NCBI GenBank assembly: GCA_002309655.1
Contig: DBXM01000002.1
Span: forward strand, 24,217-88,216
Reading direction: 5' to 3'
DNA from: Mageeibacillus sp. UBA1212
Lineage (GTDB): Bacteria > Bacillota > Clostridia > UBA1212
Length of the DNA: 64,000 nucleotides
Below are positions 16,394-24,166 of this stretch, one piece after another. The notes below the pieces were generated by a model. It worked only from the letters and a program-made list of their open reading frames with translations. It did no database searches and was not told the origin of the DNA. Each line of letters starts with the position of its first letter. The first letter of the stretch is position 1. A program made the translations under genes and the position numbers.

Positions 16394-16876
16394 TTATTTC
16401 CGGTCATTTCCGCCGTCTTGAGGCTCTTCCGCGGGCTCTTCGCCGCTCTCTTCCGCGTCCATAATTTTATAGAGCGCCTTGTAGAGCACCGAGGCCTCTT
16501 CCGCCGTCAGCGGCGAGCAGCTTTCCACCGCCTCGGGAACGTCCGCCGCCTTGTCTCTCAGCCGCATTCCCTCTTCGGTAACCGAACAGACAAGCATTCT
16601 CTCATCCGAGTCGGACCTGCGCCTTTCGATGTAGTTCTTTGCCTCCAGGCTTTTCAATACAGGCGTAAGCGTCCCCGAATCGAGCCTGAGCTTTGAGCAG
16701 AGCGTCTTCATTTCGACCGTTCCGTACTCCCAGAAGACCGTCATCGTTATATACTGCGTATACGTCAGATTCAGTTCTTTCAGGAACGGACCGTATCTCC
16801 TGATCACCGCTCTCGAACAGGCATAGATAGGAAAGCACATCTGGTTATCGAGCTTAAGTTTGTCGTATTTAGTCAT
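16394..16876 (-). CDS. MarR-family regulator, OhrR-like (one conserved N-terminal Cys)
   Basis: A 160-residue winged-helix protein. The segment LDNQMCFPIYACSRAVIRRYGPFLKELNLTYTQYI matches OhrR-type peroxide sensors, and Cys14 sits where OhrR has its reactive Cys15. The helix-turn-helix (LCSKLRLDSGTLTPVLKSLEAKNYIERRRSDSDER) and wing follow; an acidic tail of about 20 residues ends the protein. It is downstream of the TSCPD and flavin-binding genes, and its likely operator is the palindrome at their promoter, which gives autoregulation. The start is uncertain: ATG 16876 (MTKYDK) or ATG 16891; neither has a strong ribosome site. Confidence 0.87.
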   Translation of the reverse strand: MTKYDKLKLDNQMCFPIYACSRAVIRRYGPFLKELNLTYTQYITMTVFWEYGTVEMKTLCSKLRLDSGTLTPVLKSLEAKNYIERRRSDSDERMLVCSVTEEGMRLRDKAADVPEAVESCSPLTAEEASVLYKALYKIMDAEESGEEPAEEPQDGGNDRK

Positions 16877-16923
16877 TTCCGCGTCTCTCATCCGCGCAAA
16901 ACACACGGGTTGGCAATGCCGTT

Positions 16924-17319
16924 TCAATCTATGCGGATTGTCTCAGGCGGTGCGCCGAAGGAATTGATCACGGCCACTGCGTTCCTGATTCTGAACACAG
17001 CCGTATTTCCGTCGTCCGGTGAATACATCCCTTTCAGCTCAGGGTACGCGTCGAGCATGTGAACGCGCGCCTCTCTCCTGTCGTCAAGTTCCGCCTCGCC
17101 CGAAACTCTGATCCACTTTCCTTCCGCAAACGCGCAGATCTCGAAGTGCGGATTCGCGAGCAGCTGCTTCGCCACCGCCTTGACAAGTCCCGTCTGGAAA
17201 TACAGACCGCCTTCGAACATATCAATTGTGCCGAACGGCCTGACTTTAGGGCAGTCGCCGTCAACGGTCGCAAGGTAATACGTTCCGCACTTTTTCAGGA
17301 ACTCATAAACTCTTACCAT
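16924..17319 (-). CDS. Pyridoxamine 5'-phosphate oxidase-like flavin-binding protein
   Basis: A 131-residue split-barrel protein. It shows the pattern of small FMN- or F420-binding pyridoxamine-phosphate-oxidase-like proteins: EFLKKCGTYYLATVDGDCPKVRPFGTI, then YFQTGLVKAVAKQLLANPHFEICAF and WIRVSGEAELDD. Many Clostridia carry such genes next to redox regulators, and the reaction is seldom known. The start ATG at 17319 follows GGAGGAAAT. It lies between the TSCPD gene and the MarR gene, with a 47-base gap to the regulator, so the three probably form one transcript. Confidence 0.85.
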   Translation of the reverse strand: MVRVYEFLKKCGTYYLATVDGDCPKVRPFGTIDMFEGGLYFQTGLVKAVAKQLLANPHFEICAFAEGKWIRVSGEAELDDRREARVHMLDAYPELKGMYSPDDGNTAVFRIRNAVAVINSFGAPPETIRID

Positions 17320-17372
17320 TTCGATTTCCTCCTAATTTTAGAGCATAAAGCTCCTGCCCGGCAGTCGCGCCG

Positions 17373-17633
17373 TCACGCTTTGACGGTCTCGTTGTACGCC
17401 TTGCGCACACCCTTCGCGAACTGGTCCGCGCACGAAGTGTTCTTAAAGCCGCAGGTGTTCCCTTTCAGCTTTCTCTCAATTTCATCGACCGTCATTCCGT
17501 CGACAAGAATCGCGATCGCTTTAAGGTTGCCGTTGCAGCCGCCGGTGAACCTTACGTTTGTGATGACGTCGCCGTCGATGTCGAAATCGATCTTCCTGGA
17601 GCAGACTCCCTCGGGATAAAACTCGTAATGCAT
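17373..17633 (-). CDS. TSCPD-domain protein (TIGR03905-like)
   Basis: An 86-residue protein with the pattern of the TSCPD family, a small domain also found in some ribonucleotide reductases: YEFYPEGVCSRKIDFDIDGDVITNVRFTGGCNGNLKAI, then CGFKNTSCADQFA (the NTSC..Q signature, with Asp-Gln instead of Pro-Asp-Gln). Four cysteines could bind metal. The biochemical role of stand-alone members is not established. It is the first gene after the promoter/palindrome at 17698-17750; the start follows GGAGGCG. Confidence 0.85.
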   Translation of the reverse strand: MHYEFYPEGVCSRKIDFDIDGDVITNVRFTGGCNGNLKAIAILVDGMTVDEIERKLKGNTCGFKNTSCADQFAKGVRKAYNETVKA

Positions 17634-17697
17634 ATCTTAAATACGCCTCCTTTTTTGCTGCCGGACGTCCTCCGACCCCGGCCGTTTTTAAGTTGAA

Positions 17698-17724
17698 CTC
17701 AATTCAATTGAGCTCAATTGAATT
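17698..17724 (-). promoter_or_regulatory. Perfect palindromic operator, probable MarR/OhrR-type binding site
   Basis: Positions 17701-17724 form a perfect 24-bp palindrome (half-site AATTCAATTGAG). An overlapping odd palindrome, CTCAATT-C-AATTGAG, occupies 17698-17712. The palindrome overlaps the last three bases of the -10 box and the expected transcription start, an ideal repressor position. Its AT-rich AATT-containing half-sites resemble OhrR/MarR operators. Confidence 0.8.
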
Positions 17725-17750
17725 ATACCATCCCCGCCCCGTTTTGTCAA
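17722..17750 (-). promoter_or_regulatory. Consensus sigma-A promoter of the TSCPD-flavoprotein-MarR operon
   Basis: Minus strand: TTGACA (17745-17750), a 17-base spacer, TATAAT (17722-17727). Both hexamers are perfect consensus, as expected for a strong promoter that is held off by a repressor. Confidence 0.9.
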
Positions 17751-17782
17751 GCGTTTCCGCCCGCTTTTCAGGATTTTTTTAC

Positions 17783-17818
17783 GAAAAAAAACGGCGTCCG
17801 AAATTGCTCCGGCGCCGC
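17783..17818 (-). terminator. Rho-independent terminator after the mreB-like gene
   Basis: Minus strand: gcggcgccgg, a short loop, tcggacgccg, then TTTTTTTT. It lies about 50 bases after the stop at 17869. Confidence 0.85.
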
Positions 17819-17868
17819 TCAAAACATATTCCAATTAAGAATTCTTCAAAATCAATCGCAAAGTAACT

Positions 17869-18888
17869 TTAGTTGTTCATCAACTCGTTTTTGCGCTCGT
17901 TCGACATGCTGTTGAGTATCTTCATGCAGCCGTTCACGACGCATTTGTGCGGGTTGTCGGCGGTGACCGTGTCGATTCCCGTGCCCTTCGAGATGAAGAC
18001 GTCAAGTCCCGCGAGCCTCGCCCCGCCTCCTGTAAGAGTAATGCCTCTCTGGTAAATGTCGGAAACGAGCTCCGGCGGCGTCATCTCAAGCACGCGGCTG
18101 ATTCCCTCCACGACCGGCATCGCCACGTCGCTGAGAGTTCTGATAAGTTCGTCCGGTCTGATCGGTCTGTCTACGGGAAGCCTTCCGCTCAGCTCGAACG
18201 CCGAAACGTCGAAGGGCTGCACCCTGACGTCCCTGTAAACGCATACGTACTCGTTCTTGATCCGCTCCGCCGTCTGGTCGCCGATGATCATCTTGTACTC
18301 TTTCTTGAAATACGTCTTGATGGCCTCGTCGAACGACCTTCCGCCGACGGGAACGCTTGCCGCCGCGACGATTCCGTCGTACGAGATTACCGCAATGTCG
18401 GTGATCTCCGCGCCGATGCTAACGACCATTTTCCCGTTCGGAGCCGACACGTCGAGATTTGCGCCGACCGCCGCCGCGAGAGGAGCGTCAACAAAGAATA
18501 TTCTTCCCGCGCCCGCTTCGCGCAGCGCCCTTTCGGTGGCGCGCCTGCCGACGTTCGTGATGTCGCAGTGAACCGCGGTCACGATGTCCGGCCTGATAAG
18601 CCTTCTGATCGGATTTTTGACCGCTTCGTCGAGAAAATAACCCACCATGTTGACGGTAACCGTGTACTCGGAAATCGCGCCCATACTGATCGGTCTGACC
18701 ATCGACACGTCTTTGTCGGTCTTGCCTTCCATGTTTTTCGCCTTGCGTCCGATCGCCACGACCTCGCCGGTCTGCTTGCGCACCGCGACCACGGAAGGCT
18801 CCTCGACGACGATTCCCTTCCTCTCAACGCAAATTCTTATATTTGAAGAACCGATGTCCACGGCAATATTCTGCCTGAAAGCACCCAT
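17869..18888 (-). CDS. mreB: MreB/Mbl-family actin-like cell shape protein
   Basis: Bacterial actin that organises lateral cell-wall synthesis. The 339-residue protein has phosphate-1 (VDIGSSNIRI), the family segment EPSVVAVRKQTGEVVAIGRKAKNM, the connecting motif VRPISMGAISEYTVTVNMVGYFL, phosphate-2 (VSIGAEITDIAVIS; usually DIGGGTT, here the Asp is replaced by Ser), and adenosine motif LTGGGARLAGLD. The start at 18888 follows GGAGGATTCT. mreC/mreD are not adjacent, so it is probably an Mbl-type paralogue with its own promoter. The changed phosphate-2 motif and SSN for TAN in phosphate-1 set it apart from canonical MreB. Confidence 0.9.
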   Translation of the reverse strand: MGAFRQNIAVDIGSSNIRICVERKGIVVEEPSVVAVRKQTGEVVAIGRKAKNMEGKTDKDVSMVRPISMGAISEYTVTVNMVGYFLDEAVKNPIRRLIRPDIVTAVHCDITNVGRRATERALREAGAGRIFFVDAPLAAAVGANLDVSAPNGKMVVSIGAEITDIAVISYDGIVAAASVPVGGRSFDEAIKTYFKKEYKMIIGDQTAERIKNEYVCVYRDVRVQPFDVSAFELSGRLPVDRPIRPDELIRTLSDVAMPVVEGISRVLEMTPPELVSDIYQRGITLTGGGARLAGLDVFISKGTGIDTVTADNPHKCVVNGCMKILNSMSNERKNELMNN

Positions 18889-18924
18889 AGAATCCTCCCT
18901 GAAGTTCTTGATGAATACCCGGTT

Positions 18925-18953
18925 ATTGTAACACAACCGCGGGAACGCTTCAA
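18925..18953 (-). promoter_or_regulatory. Promoter of the mreB-like gene
   Basis: Minus strand: TTGAAG (18948-18953), a 17-base spacer, TACAAT (18925-18930), 37 bases upstream of the start codon. Confidence 0.75.
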
Positions 18954-19145
18954 CCCCCGCAAATCCAAAATCGCGTCAAGGTTAAGCGAAAAGTCAACTT
19001 ATGCCTCGCCCTGGATCCAATCAAGGTCAATTCCCGGCCAAATTCCTGTCAGTCTCCGGTCATTCCCGGACGTCTTTCCGCTGGATTTAGCCCTGCGTTC
19101 GTGCTACAATGTCTCAAACCCAATCACGGTTCGGAGGCTTTTAAA

Positions 19146-20324
19146 ATGCAATACAGAAAAGACAGATACGGAAATGAAATCTCTGTGCTCGGCTACGGCT
19201 GCATGCGCTTCACCCAGACGCCCGCGGGAGTCGACGTCAAAAAGACCGAAAAGGAAATTCTGACGGCTATCGAAAAAGGCGTGAACTACTTCGACACCGC
19301 CTACATCTACCCCGGCAGCGAAGCGACCCTCGGCGAAATTCTGGAGCGCAACGGTCTCCGTTCCAAAGTGAAAATCGCGACCAAACTCCCGCACTACCTA
19401 CTCAAAAAGCCCGAAGACGCCGAAAAATATTTTCGCGAAGAGCTCGCGCGCCTCAAAACCGACCACGTGGACTACTACCTGATGCACATGCTGACCGACG
19501 ACGAGACGTGGCAGCGCCTTCTGAATCTCGGCGTCGGCGACTGGCTCGACGAAAAGCAGCGTTCCGGCGAGATCGGCCAGGTAGGCTTCTCCTACCACGG
19601 CAACTCCGACACCTTTATGAAACTTCTCGACTGCCGCGACTGGGATTTCTGCCAGATCCAGTACAACTACCTCGACGAAAACTCCCAGGCAGGCGTCACC
19701 GGCCTCCGCGCCGCGGCGGCTAAAGGCATACCGGTTATTATAATGGAGCCGCTGCGCGGCGGCCGGCTCGCGGCGGGACTTCCCAAGTCCGCCGCGCGGC
19801 GTTTCGAAAACTACGAGCCGAAACGCACGCCTGCCGCCTGGTCGTTCCTCTGGCTCTGGAACCAGCCCGAAGTCACCTGCGTCCTGTCCGGCATGAACTC
19901 TGTCGCGATGATCGAGGAAAACTGCGCCACCGCCGACCTCGCCCTTCCCGGTTATCTCACCGAAAGCGATTTCGAGCTCATTTCAAAAGCAATCGACGAC
20001 ATCAACAGCAAGATGGTCGTTCCCTGCACCGGCTGCCGCTACTGCATGCCCTGCCCGCGCGGAGTCGACATTCCCGGCACGTTCGCCGCCCTCAACCGCA
20101 CGAAGTACGACGGCATGTTCAACGGCCTCAAAGACTACGCGATGGCCACCTCCGTCCGCAAAAACTACACCGGCGTCAAGAACTGCGTCGGCTGCGGCAA
20201 GTGCGAAAAGCACTGCCCTCAGGGCATCAAGATTCGTGAGATGCTGAAATACGCCGGCCGCAAATTCGAAGGCCCCGTGTTCAAAGTCGGAACGAAAATC
20301 ATCAAAAAGATTATGAAGTACTAA
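19146..20324 (+). CDS. Aldo/keto reductase fused to a C-terminal 4Fe-4S ferredoxin domain
   Basis: A 392-residue protein. Residues 1-280 are an aldo/keto reductase barrel: LGYGCMRF, the catalytic Asp-Tyr segment FDTAYIYPGSE, the catalytic Lys in IATKLP, and the His in YLMHML. Residues 295-370 carry two ferredoxin-type clusters, CTGCRYCMPCPRGVDIP and CVGCGKCEKHCPQGIKI. This fusion is common in anaerobes; the natural substrate is generally unknown, but the clusters suggest electron supply from ferredoxin rather than only NADPH. The start at 19146 follows CGGAGG. A TACAAT box lies about 40 bases upstream. Confidence 0.9.
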   Translation: MQYRKDRYGNEISVLGYGCMRFTQTPAGVDVKKTEKEILTAIEKGVNYFDTAYIYPGSEATLGEILERNGLRSKVKIATKLPHYLLKKPEDAEKYFREELARLKTDHVDYYLMHMLTDDETWQRLLNLGVGDWLDEKQRSGEIGQVGFSYHGNSDTFMKLLDCRDWDFCQIQYNYLDENSQAGVTGLRAAAAKGIPVIIMEPLRGGRLAAGLPKSAARRFENYEPKRTPAAWSFLWLWNQPEVTCVLSGMNSVAMIEENCATADLALPGYLTESDFELISKAIDDINSKMVVPCTGCRYCMPCPRGVDIPGTFAALNRTKYDGMFNGLKDYAMATSVRKNYTGVKNCVGCGKCEKHCPQGIKIREMLKYAGRKFEGPVFKVGTKIIKKIMKY

Positions 20325-20396
20325 AGTTTCAAACCTCTTCACAGTCTTTCTTCCTGCCTTCCCTCGGAGTAACCCCCTTCTCAGCTTCGATTTTAA

Positions 20397-20425
20397 TTGC
20401 TTTTATTCCGGAAAAAGCGTAAAAT
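20397..20425 (+). promoter_or_regulatory. ctsR promoter
   Basis: TTGCTT (20397-20402), a 17-base spacer, TAAAAT (20420-20425), immediately followed by the CtsR box. Confidence 0.65.
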
Positions 20426-20428
20426 CAA

Positions 20429-20445
20429 AGTCAGACAAGGTCAAA
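20429..20445 (+). promoter_or_regulatory. CtsR operator (direct heptad repeat)
   Basis: The sequence AGTCAGA-CAA-GGTCAAA matches the CtsR consensus RGTCAAA-NAN-RGTCAAA at 13 of 14 heptad positions. It begins 4 bases after the -10 box and ends 20 bases before the ctsR start, so it can block transcription of ctsR itself. Confidence 0.85.
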
Positions 20446-20465
20446 CCCGCAGGGGAGGTTTTTGT

Positions 20466-20939
20466 ATGGCCGAAAAAATCACCGACACAATCGAATTCTT
20501 TATAAAAGAACTGATCGACGGCAACGAACAGCCCGAGGCGCTTCTTAAAAGGAACGAACTCGCCGCAAGATTCGGTTGCGCGCCGTCCCAGATCAATTAC
20601 GTCATCCGCACGCGGTTTTCCCGCGACAGAGGCTACCTCGTCGAAAGCAGACGCGGCGGCGGCGGGTGCATCATCATATATAAGGTCAGCGCCGCCGAAA
20701 CCGGCTCCGGCTCTTACATTGCCACGCTTCTCGAAGGTCTTCCCGAAGCAATTTCCCAGCACACGGCGCAGCTTCTTCTCGAATCCGTCGCCGAGAGCGG
20801 CGAAGCCACCGCAAGTGAGTGCCGCATAATGTATTCCGCGGTGAACGACAGCGCCCTGTCTCTGATTCCGCGAGAACTCCGCGACGCGGCCAGAAGTCAC
20901 CTTCTAAGGGGCATGCTGCTCGCGGTCCTTAAAGCCTGA
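20466..20939 (+). CDS. ctsR: CtsR, repressor of class III heat-shock genes
   Basis: DNA-binding repressor of clp genes, inactivated by heat or by the McsB arginine kinase. The 157-residue protein has the family N-terminus (ITDTIEFFIKELI), the helix-turn-helix (RNELAARFGCAPSQINYVIRTRFSRDRGYLVESRRGGGGCIII) with the tetraglycine wing that acts as a thermosensor, and the C-terminal dimer/McsB-binding domain. The start at 20466 follows GGGGAGGTTTTTGT. Unlike the usual ctsR-mcsA-mcsB-clpC order, the next gene is the NAD(P)HX repair enzyme, so the other heat-shock genes must lie elsewhere. The operator in front indicates autoregulation. Confidence 0.93.
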   Translation: MAEKITDTIEFFIKELIDGNEQPEALLKRNELAARFGCAPSQINYVIRTRFSRDRGYLVESRRGGGGCIIIYKVSAAETGSGSYIATLLEGLPEAISQHTAQLLLESVAESGEATASECRIMYSAVNDSALSLIPRELRDAARSHLLRGMLLAVLKA

Positions 20940-20958
20940 CATCGGGAGGTGCGTAAGA

Positions 20959-22578
20959 ATGATCCTACAGACTTCATCCGAACAAAGAACTTCCGACAGC
21001 GCCTATGTCACGTCGGGCGGCGACATTCGCGACCTTATAATGTCCGCGGGAACTGCTCTCGCTGAGTTTGCGGCGGGAATCGCGGAGAATAGCTACCCGC
21101 AACCGCGCGCATCATCACAGGATGGAATTCAATCAGGCGGTATAGTAATCGTCTGCGGCGCCGGCAACAACGGCTGCGACGGTCTCGCAGCGGCTTACGT
21201 TCTCAAAACCAAAGGCTTCATTACAAAAGTTTACGACGTCAGCCTTCGTAAAGGTCCTGCATCCCCGGCCCGCGCGCACTTCGAAAACCAGCTTCGTGAG
21301 GAGGCGAAAATCGAAATCAAAAGCGCCTTCAACGACAGCACGGAAACGCTGGCGGATTCTTTTAAAGAAGATATCTCATCCGCCGCTCTCGTTCTCGACT
21401 GCGTCTTCGGAAGCGGATTCGACGTATCAAGACCTCTTCCCGCAGGAATATCAGCCGTTTTCGACGAAATCAACGGCTGTGCCGCAAAAGTCATTTCCGC
21501 GGACGTTCCCAGCGGAGTTTCAGCGGACACGGGCGAGACGGTTTTAAGACCCGTAAATGCAGACTACACAGTCGCATTTCAGCACGCAAAGCCCGGGCAT
21601 TATATCCTTTCCGGAAAAAGGTTCTGCGGGAATGTCTTTGTCGCGAATATCGGGATGCCCTCAGGTTTGGACCTGGTATCGGGCACCCGCGAAGCGTTCA
21701 CGCCTGAAGACCTCGAGTCGGTGCGGAAGCTGCTGCCGGAAAGAGACCCTTACGGGCACAAGTATTCCAACGGCAGAGTGCTCGTTATCGCCGGTTCGAA
21801 GCGTTATTGCGGCGCCGCCGTTCTGGCGGTATCTTCGGCGCTTAGAGGTGGCGCCGGCCTCGTAACAGCCGCAGTCCCCGGCTCGATAGCCGACGCCCTC
21901 ACAATAGCCTGTCCCGAAGCTGTCCGGTTCTCTCTCGGAGACGCCTCTTCCGAAGTGCTTACGGAAAGTCACGTTCCGGCAATTTTGGCCGAGGCCTCAA
22001 GGTCAGATGTTATAGTTATAGGTCCCGGCCTCGGCCGCGACGAACGCACGCTTGAGGCGGTCAGAACAATACTCTCAAGCAGCGAAATCCGCAAAGCCGT
22101 TGTCGACGCGGACGCTCTTTTCGCGATATCCCCTCTTGGCGGACTTCACTGCGAAGGAGCCGGAAAGCTCTTCGAAAACAAGCAGGTAATACTGACCCCG
22201 CACGAAGCGGAGGCCGCGCGTCTTCTGGGGACGGACGTCAAAACAGTATCGGAGCACAGACTCTCCTGCGCGTCGGAAATATCACTTAAATCAGGCGCGG
22301 TAACCGTTCTGAAAGGCAGCGGAACCGTCACGCTCTCAAGCTCTGAGATGTTCACGGTCAACTCCACCGGCAACTCCTCGCTGTCAAAAGGCGGAAGCGG
22401 CGACGTTCTGTCAGGTCTTGCCGGCTCCCTGCTCGCCCGCACGGACGATCCGTATGAGGCCGCCAGGGCGGCAGTGTTCATTCACGGGCTCGCCGCGGAA
22501 AGGCTTTCCGAAGAATATTCCGAATTCTGCGTGCTTCCAAGCGATTTACCGGTAGCATTTTCCGAAATATTGTGCTAA
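20959..22578 (+). CDS. nnr: Bifunctional NAD(P)H-hydrate epimerase / ADP-dependent dehydratase
   Basis: Repairs hydrated NADH and NADPH, which form at high temperature or acid pH. Residues 1-225 are the NnrE epimerase domain (GAGNNGCDGLAAA; usually GGDG, here Gly-Cys), and residues 250-539 the NnrD ribokinase-like dehydratase domain: AGSKRYCGAAVLAVSSALRGGAGLVT, GPGLGRDERT, DADAL, LTPHEAEAARLLG, KGSGTVT and GNSSLSKGGSGDVLSGLAG. The total of 539 residues is slightly longer than the usual 500. It follows ctsR by 19 bases, with GGGAGGTGCG in front, so it is probably heat-induced together with ctsR; this fits heat damage to NAD(P)H. Confidence 0.93.
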   Translation: MILQTSSEQRTSDSAYVTSGGDIRDLIMSAGTALAEFAAGIAENSYPQPRASSQDGIQSGGIVIVCGAGNNGCDGLAAAYVLKTKGFITKVYDVSLRKGPASPARAHFENQLREEAKIEIKSAFNDSTETLADSFKEDISSAALVLDCVFGSGFDVSRPLPAGISAVFDEINGCAAKVISADVPSGVSADTGETVLRPVNADYTVAFQHAKPGHYILSGKRFCGNVFVANIGMPSGLDLVSGTREAFTPEDLESVRKLLPERDPYGHKYSNGRVLVIAGSKRYCGAAVLAVSSALRGGAGLVTAAVPGSIADALTIACPEAVRFSLGDASSEVLTESHVPAILAEASRSDVIVIGPGLGRDERTLEAVRTILSSSEIRKAVVDADALFAISPLGGLHCEGAGKLFENKQVILTPHEAEAARLLGTDVKTVSEHRLSCASEISLKSGAVTVLKGSGTVTLSSSEMFTVNSTGNSSLSKGGSGDVLSGLAGSLLARTDDPYEAARAAVFIHGLAAERLSEEYSEFCVLPSDLPVAFSEILC

Positions 22579-22605
22579 AATACCTGTCGCGTGCTTTCGC
22601 GGCAT

Positions 22606-22680
22606 GCCTCCTTAGTTAAACGGATATAATCTTCGCCTCCGACGCGAACGTTGTCGGTTCGATTCCGGCAGGAGGTGCCA
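22606..22680 (+). tRNA. tRNA-Arg (anticodon CCG)
   Basis: Acceptor GCCTCCT pairs with AGGAGGT (with a terminal G-U), D arm AGTTAAACGGATATAAT, anticodon stem TTCGC/GCGAA with loop CTCCGAC giving anticodon CCG, T arm GTCGGTTCGATTCCGGC, encoded GCCA end. It begins 28 bases after nnr. Confidence 0.93.
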
Positions 22681-22721
22681 CAGCACACACTGCACGCGTT
22701 TAAAGCGCGCACGAAGCCATA

Positions 22722-22763
22722 GAAACCGCGGTTTTGGTCATCCGGAATTGCGGTTTCTTTTTT
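22722..22763 (+). terminator. Terminator after tRNA-Arg
   Basis: Stem gaaaccgc (22722-22729) / gcggtttc (22750-22757) followed by TTTTTT. Confidence 0.85.
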
Positions 22764-22817
22764 ACGTTTTGCGGCAGCCCGCCGGCATCTAAAAGCGTGA
22801 GGCGAAAAACCCCTTTA

Positions 22818-24029
22818 TCAGCACTCCATCAAAATCGACAGCAGGTTCCAGTTCTGGAAGCCCGGGTTGTTCATCGGTTCGCCGGTCTCGGGATGGTAGT
22901 ATTCGTGAAGAACCCCTGTCTTTTCAAGGTCGGTTCCAAACAGTCTTATCGTCTTCTCCGCGAGTTCCGAAGCCTCTTTTTCATACCCGTACTTTTTCAA
23001 GCCGTCGTATACCATATAGTTCGCAATGCCCCATATAGGACCCAGCCAGCAGGAAGGATTTCCGGTTTTCAGAAGCGCGTACATCTTCTCCGCCTTTGAC
23101 AGCGACCGCACGCCGAACGGCGCGTTGAAGGTCGACTCGTCAAGATAGTTGCGGACCATCGCCTGCGCCTGCTCCTCCGTGGCGATCTCTGCCCACATCG
23201 GCAGAAATCCCGACCAGACGCCTATCCTTTGAATGAGCGCCGGCCAGTGGCGCGGGCACCCCGAGTGAAGCCACGAATTCGTGTCTACAGGCACGAGATT
23301 CACGTCCGCACTGTAGAAGAATCCGTCGCGCGGGTCCCACAAAAGGTCGCGGATTCTCTCAGCCAGTTCATCGGCCTCGTAGCCGTATTTTTCCTGCGCG
23401 TCCGCCCTTCCGAGCCTTCTCGCGAGTTCCGCGGCAGCCAAAAGCTCACGGTACATGAAGCAGTTTAGGTAGATCGACGCGGAACTTCTCTTCGGCCTGT
23501 AGAATGTACACGGGTCGTTGTCGACGCCAATCGCGCAGTCGTCGATCCACACATAGAGTCCCGAATCCTCGTGAAAAGCGTTTTTCTTGTAAAACGCGAG
23601 GTATCTCTCAATTGCCGGGAACGCGTCTTCTACCCACCCGGTATCGCCCGCGGCGTCGCAAATAAAGAGCGCGTGCTGGGCAAAGCACGGTTTGTGGATG
23701 TTGGTGTCCGGATTCGCGGAAAAGTCCGGAAGCGTTGACGCCGGCATAATGCTTATAGGCACTCTGCCCTCGCCGTTTGTGTGTTCGGCAAAATTTAGTA
23801 TGCATCCCTTCTCGTACGAGGCGAGCTCATCGGTGTCAACGCCTTCGATTCCTCTTAGCGCGATGTCCGTAAGCCAGCTGTCCCAGTCCCAAAGACTGTT
23901 GCTGTAGACGCTTCCCGGCACGATGAATCTGTGCCTCAGTTGTCCGTCCGGCTCTCTCAGCATCAATTTGTAGTTCGATCTCGCGTATTCCGTTATCAAT
24001 TTCTTGTAGCGCAACGTCTTCGCCGTCAT
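22818..24029 (-). CDS. Glycoside hydrolase of the GH63/MGH1-like (alpha/alpha)6 type
   Basis: A 403-residue protein without signal peptide. It shows the pattern of trehalase-like and mannosylglycerate-hydrolase-like glucosidases: SLWDWDSWLTDIALRGIE near residue 45 (Asp-bearing catalytic block), CFAQHALF, GLYVWIDD, NCFMYRELLAAAELAR, then SCWLGPIWGIANYMVYDGL and HEYYHPETGEPMNNPGFQNWNLL, where the Glu is the likely second catalytic residue. The substrate is unknown; an oligosaccharide or glucosylglycerate-type solute is plausible. Transcribed alone from a promoter at 24119-24147; the start follows CGGAGGCAGTT. Confidence 0.82.
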   Translation of the reverse strand: MTAKTLRYKKLITEYARSNYKLMLREPDGQLRHRFIVPGSVYSNSLWDWDSWLTDIALRGIEGVDTDELASYEKGCILNFAEHTNGEGRVPISIMPASTLPDFSANPDTNIHKPCFAQHALFICDAAGDTGWVEDAFPAIERYLAFYKKNAFHEDSGLYVWIDDCAIGVDNDPCTFYRPKRSSASIYLNCFMYRELLAAAELARRLGRADAQEKYGYEADELAERIRDLLWDPRDGFFYSADVNLVPVDTNSWLHSGCPRHWPALIQRIGVWSGFLPMWAEIATEEQAQAMVRNYLDESTFNAPFGVRSLSKAEKMYALLKTGNPSCWLGPIWGIANYMVYDGLKKYGYEKEASELAEKTIRLFGTDLEKTGVLHEYYHPETGEPMNNPGFQNWNLLSILMEC

Positions 24030-24118
24030 AACTGCCTCCGTTTTTTCCTATATTCAGGCAAAATCAACCTGCAGGCACGCATATTTTACCCCTGCTTTTG
24101 AAAGGTTTCCCAGCATAA

Positions 24119-24147
24119 ATTATACCACCGGCACCGCCTCGCGTAAA
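24119..24147 (-). promoter_or_regulatory. Promoter of the GH63-like gene
   Basis: Minus strand: TTTACG (24142-24147), a 17-base spacer, TATAAT (24119-24124). The -35 is weak. Confidence 0.5.
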
Positions 24148-24166
24148 GCGCCGCGCCGCATACAAT

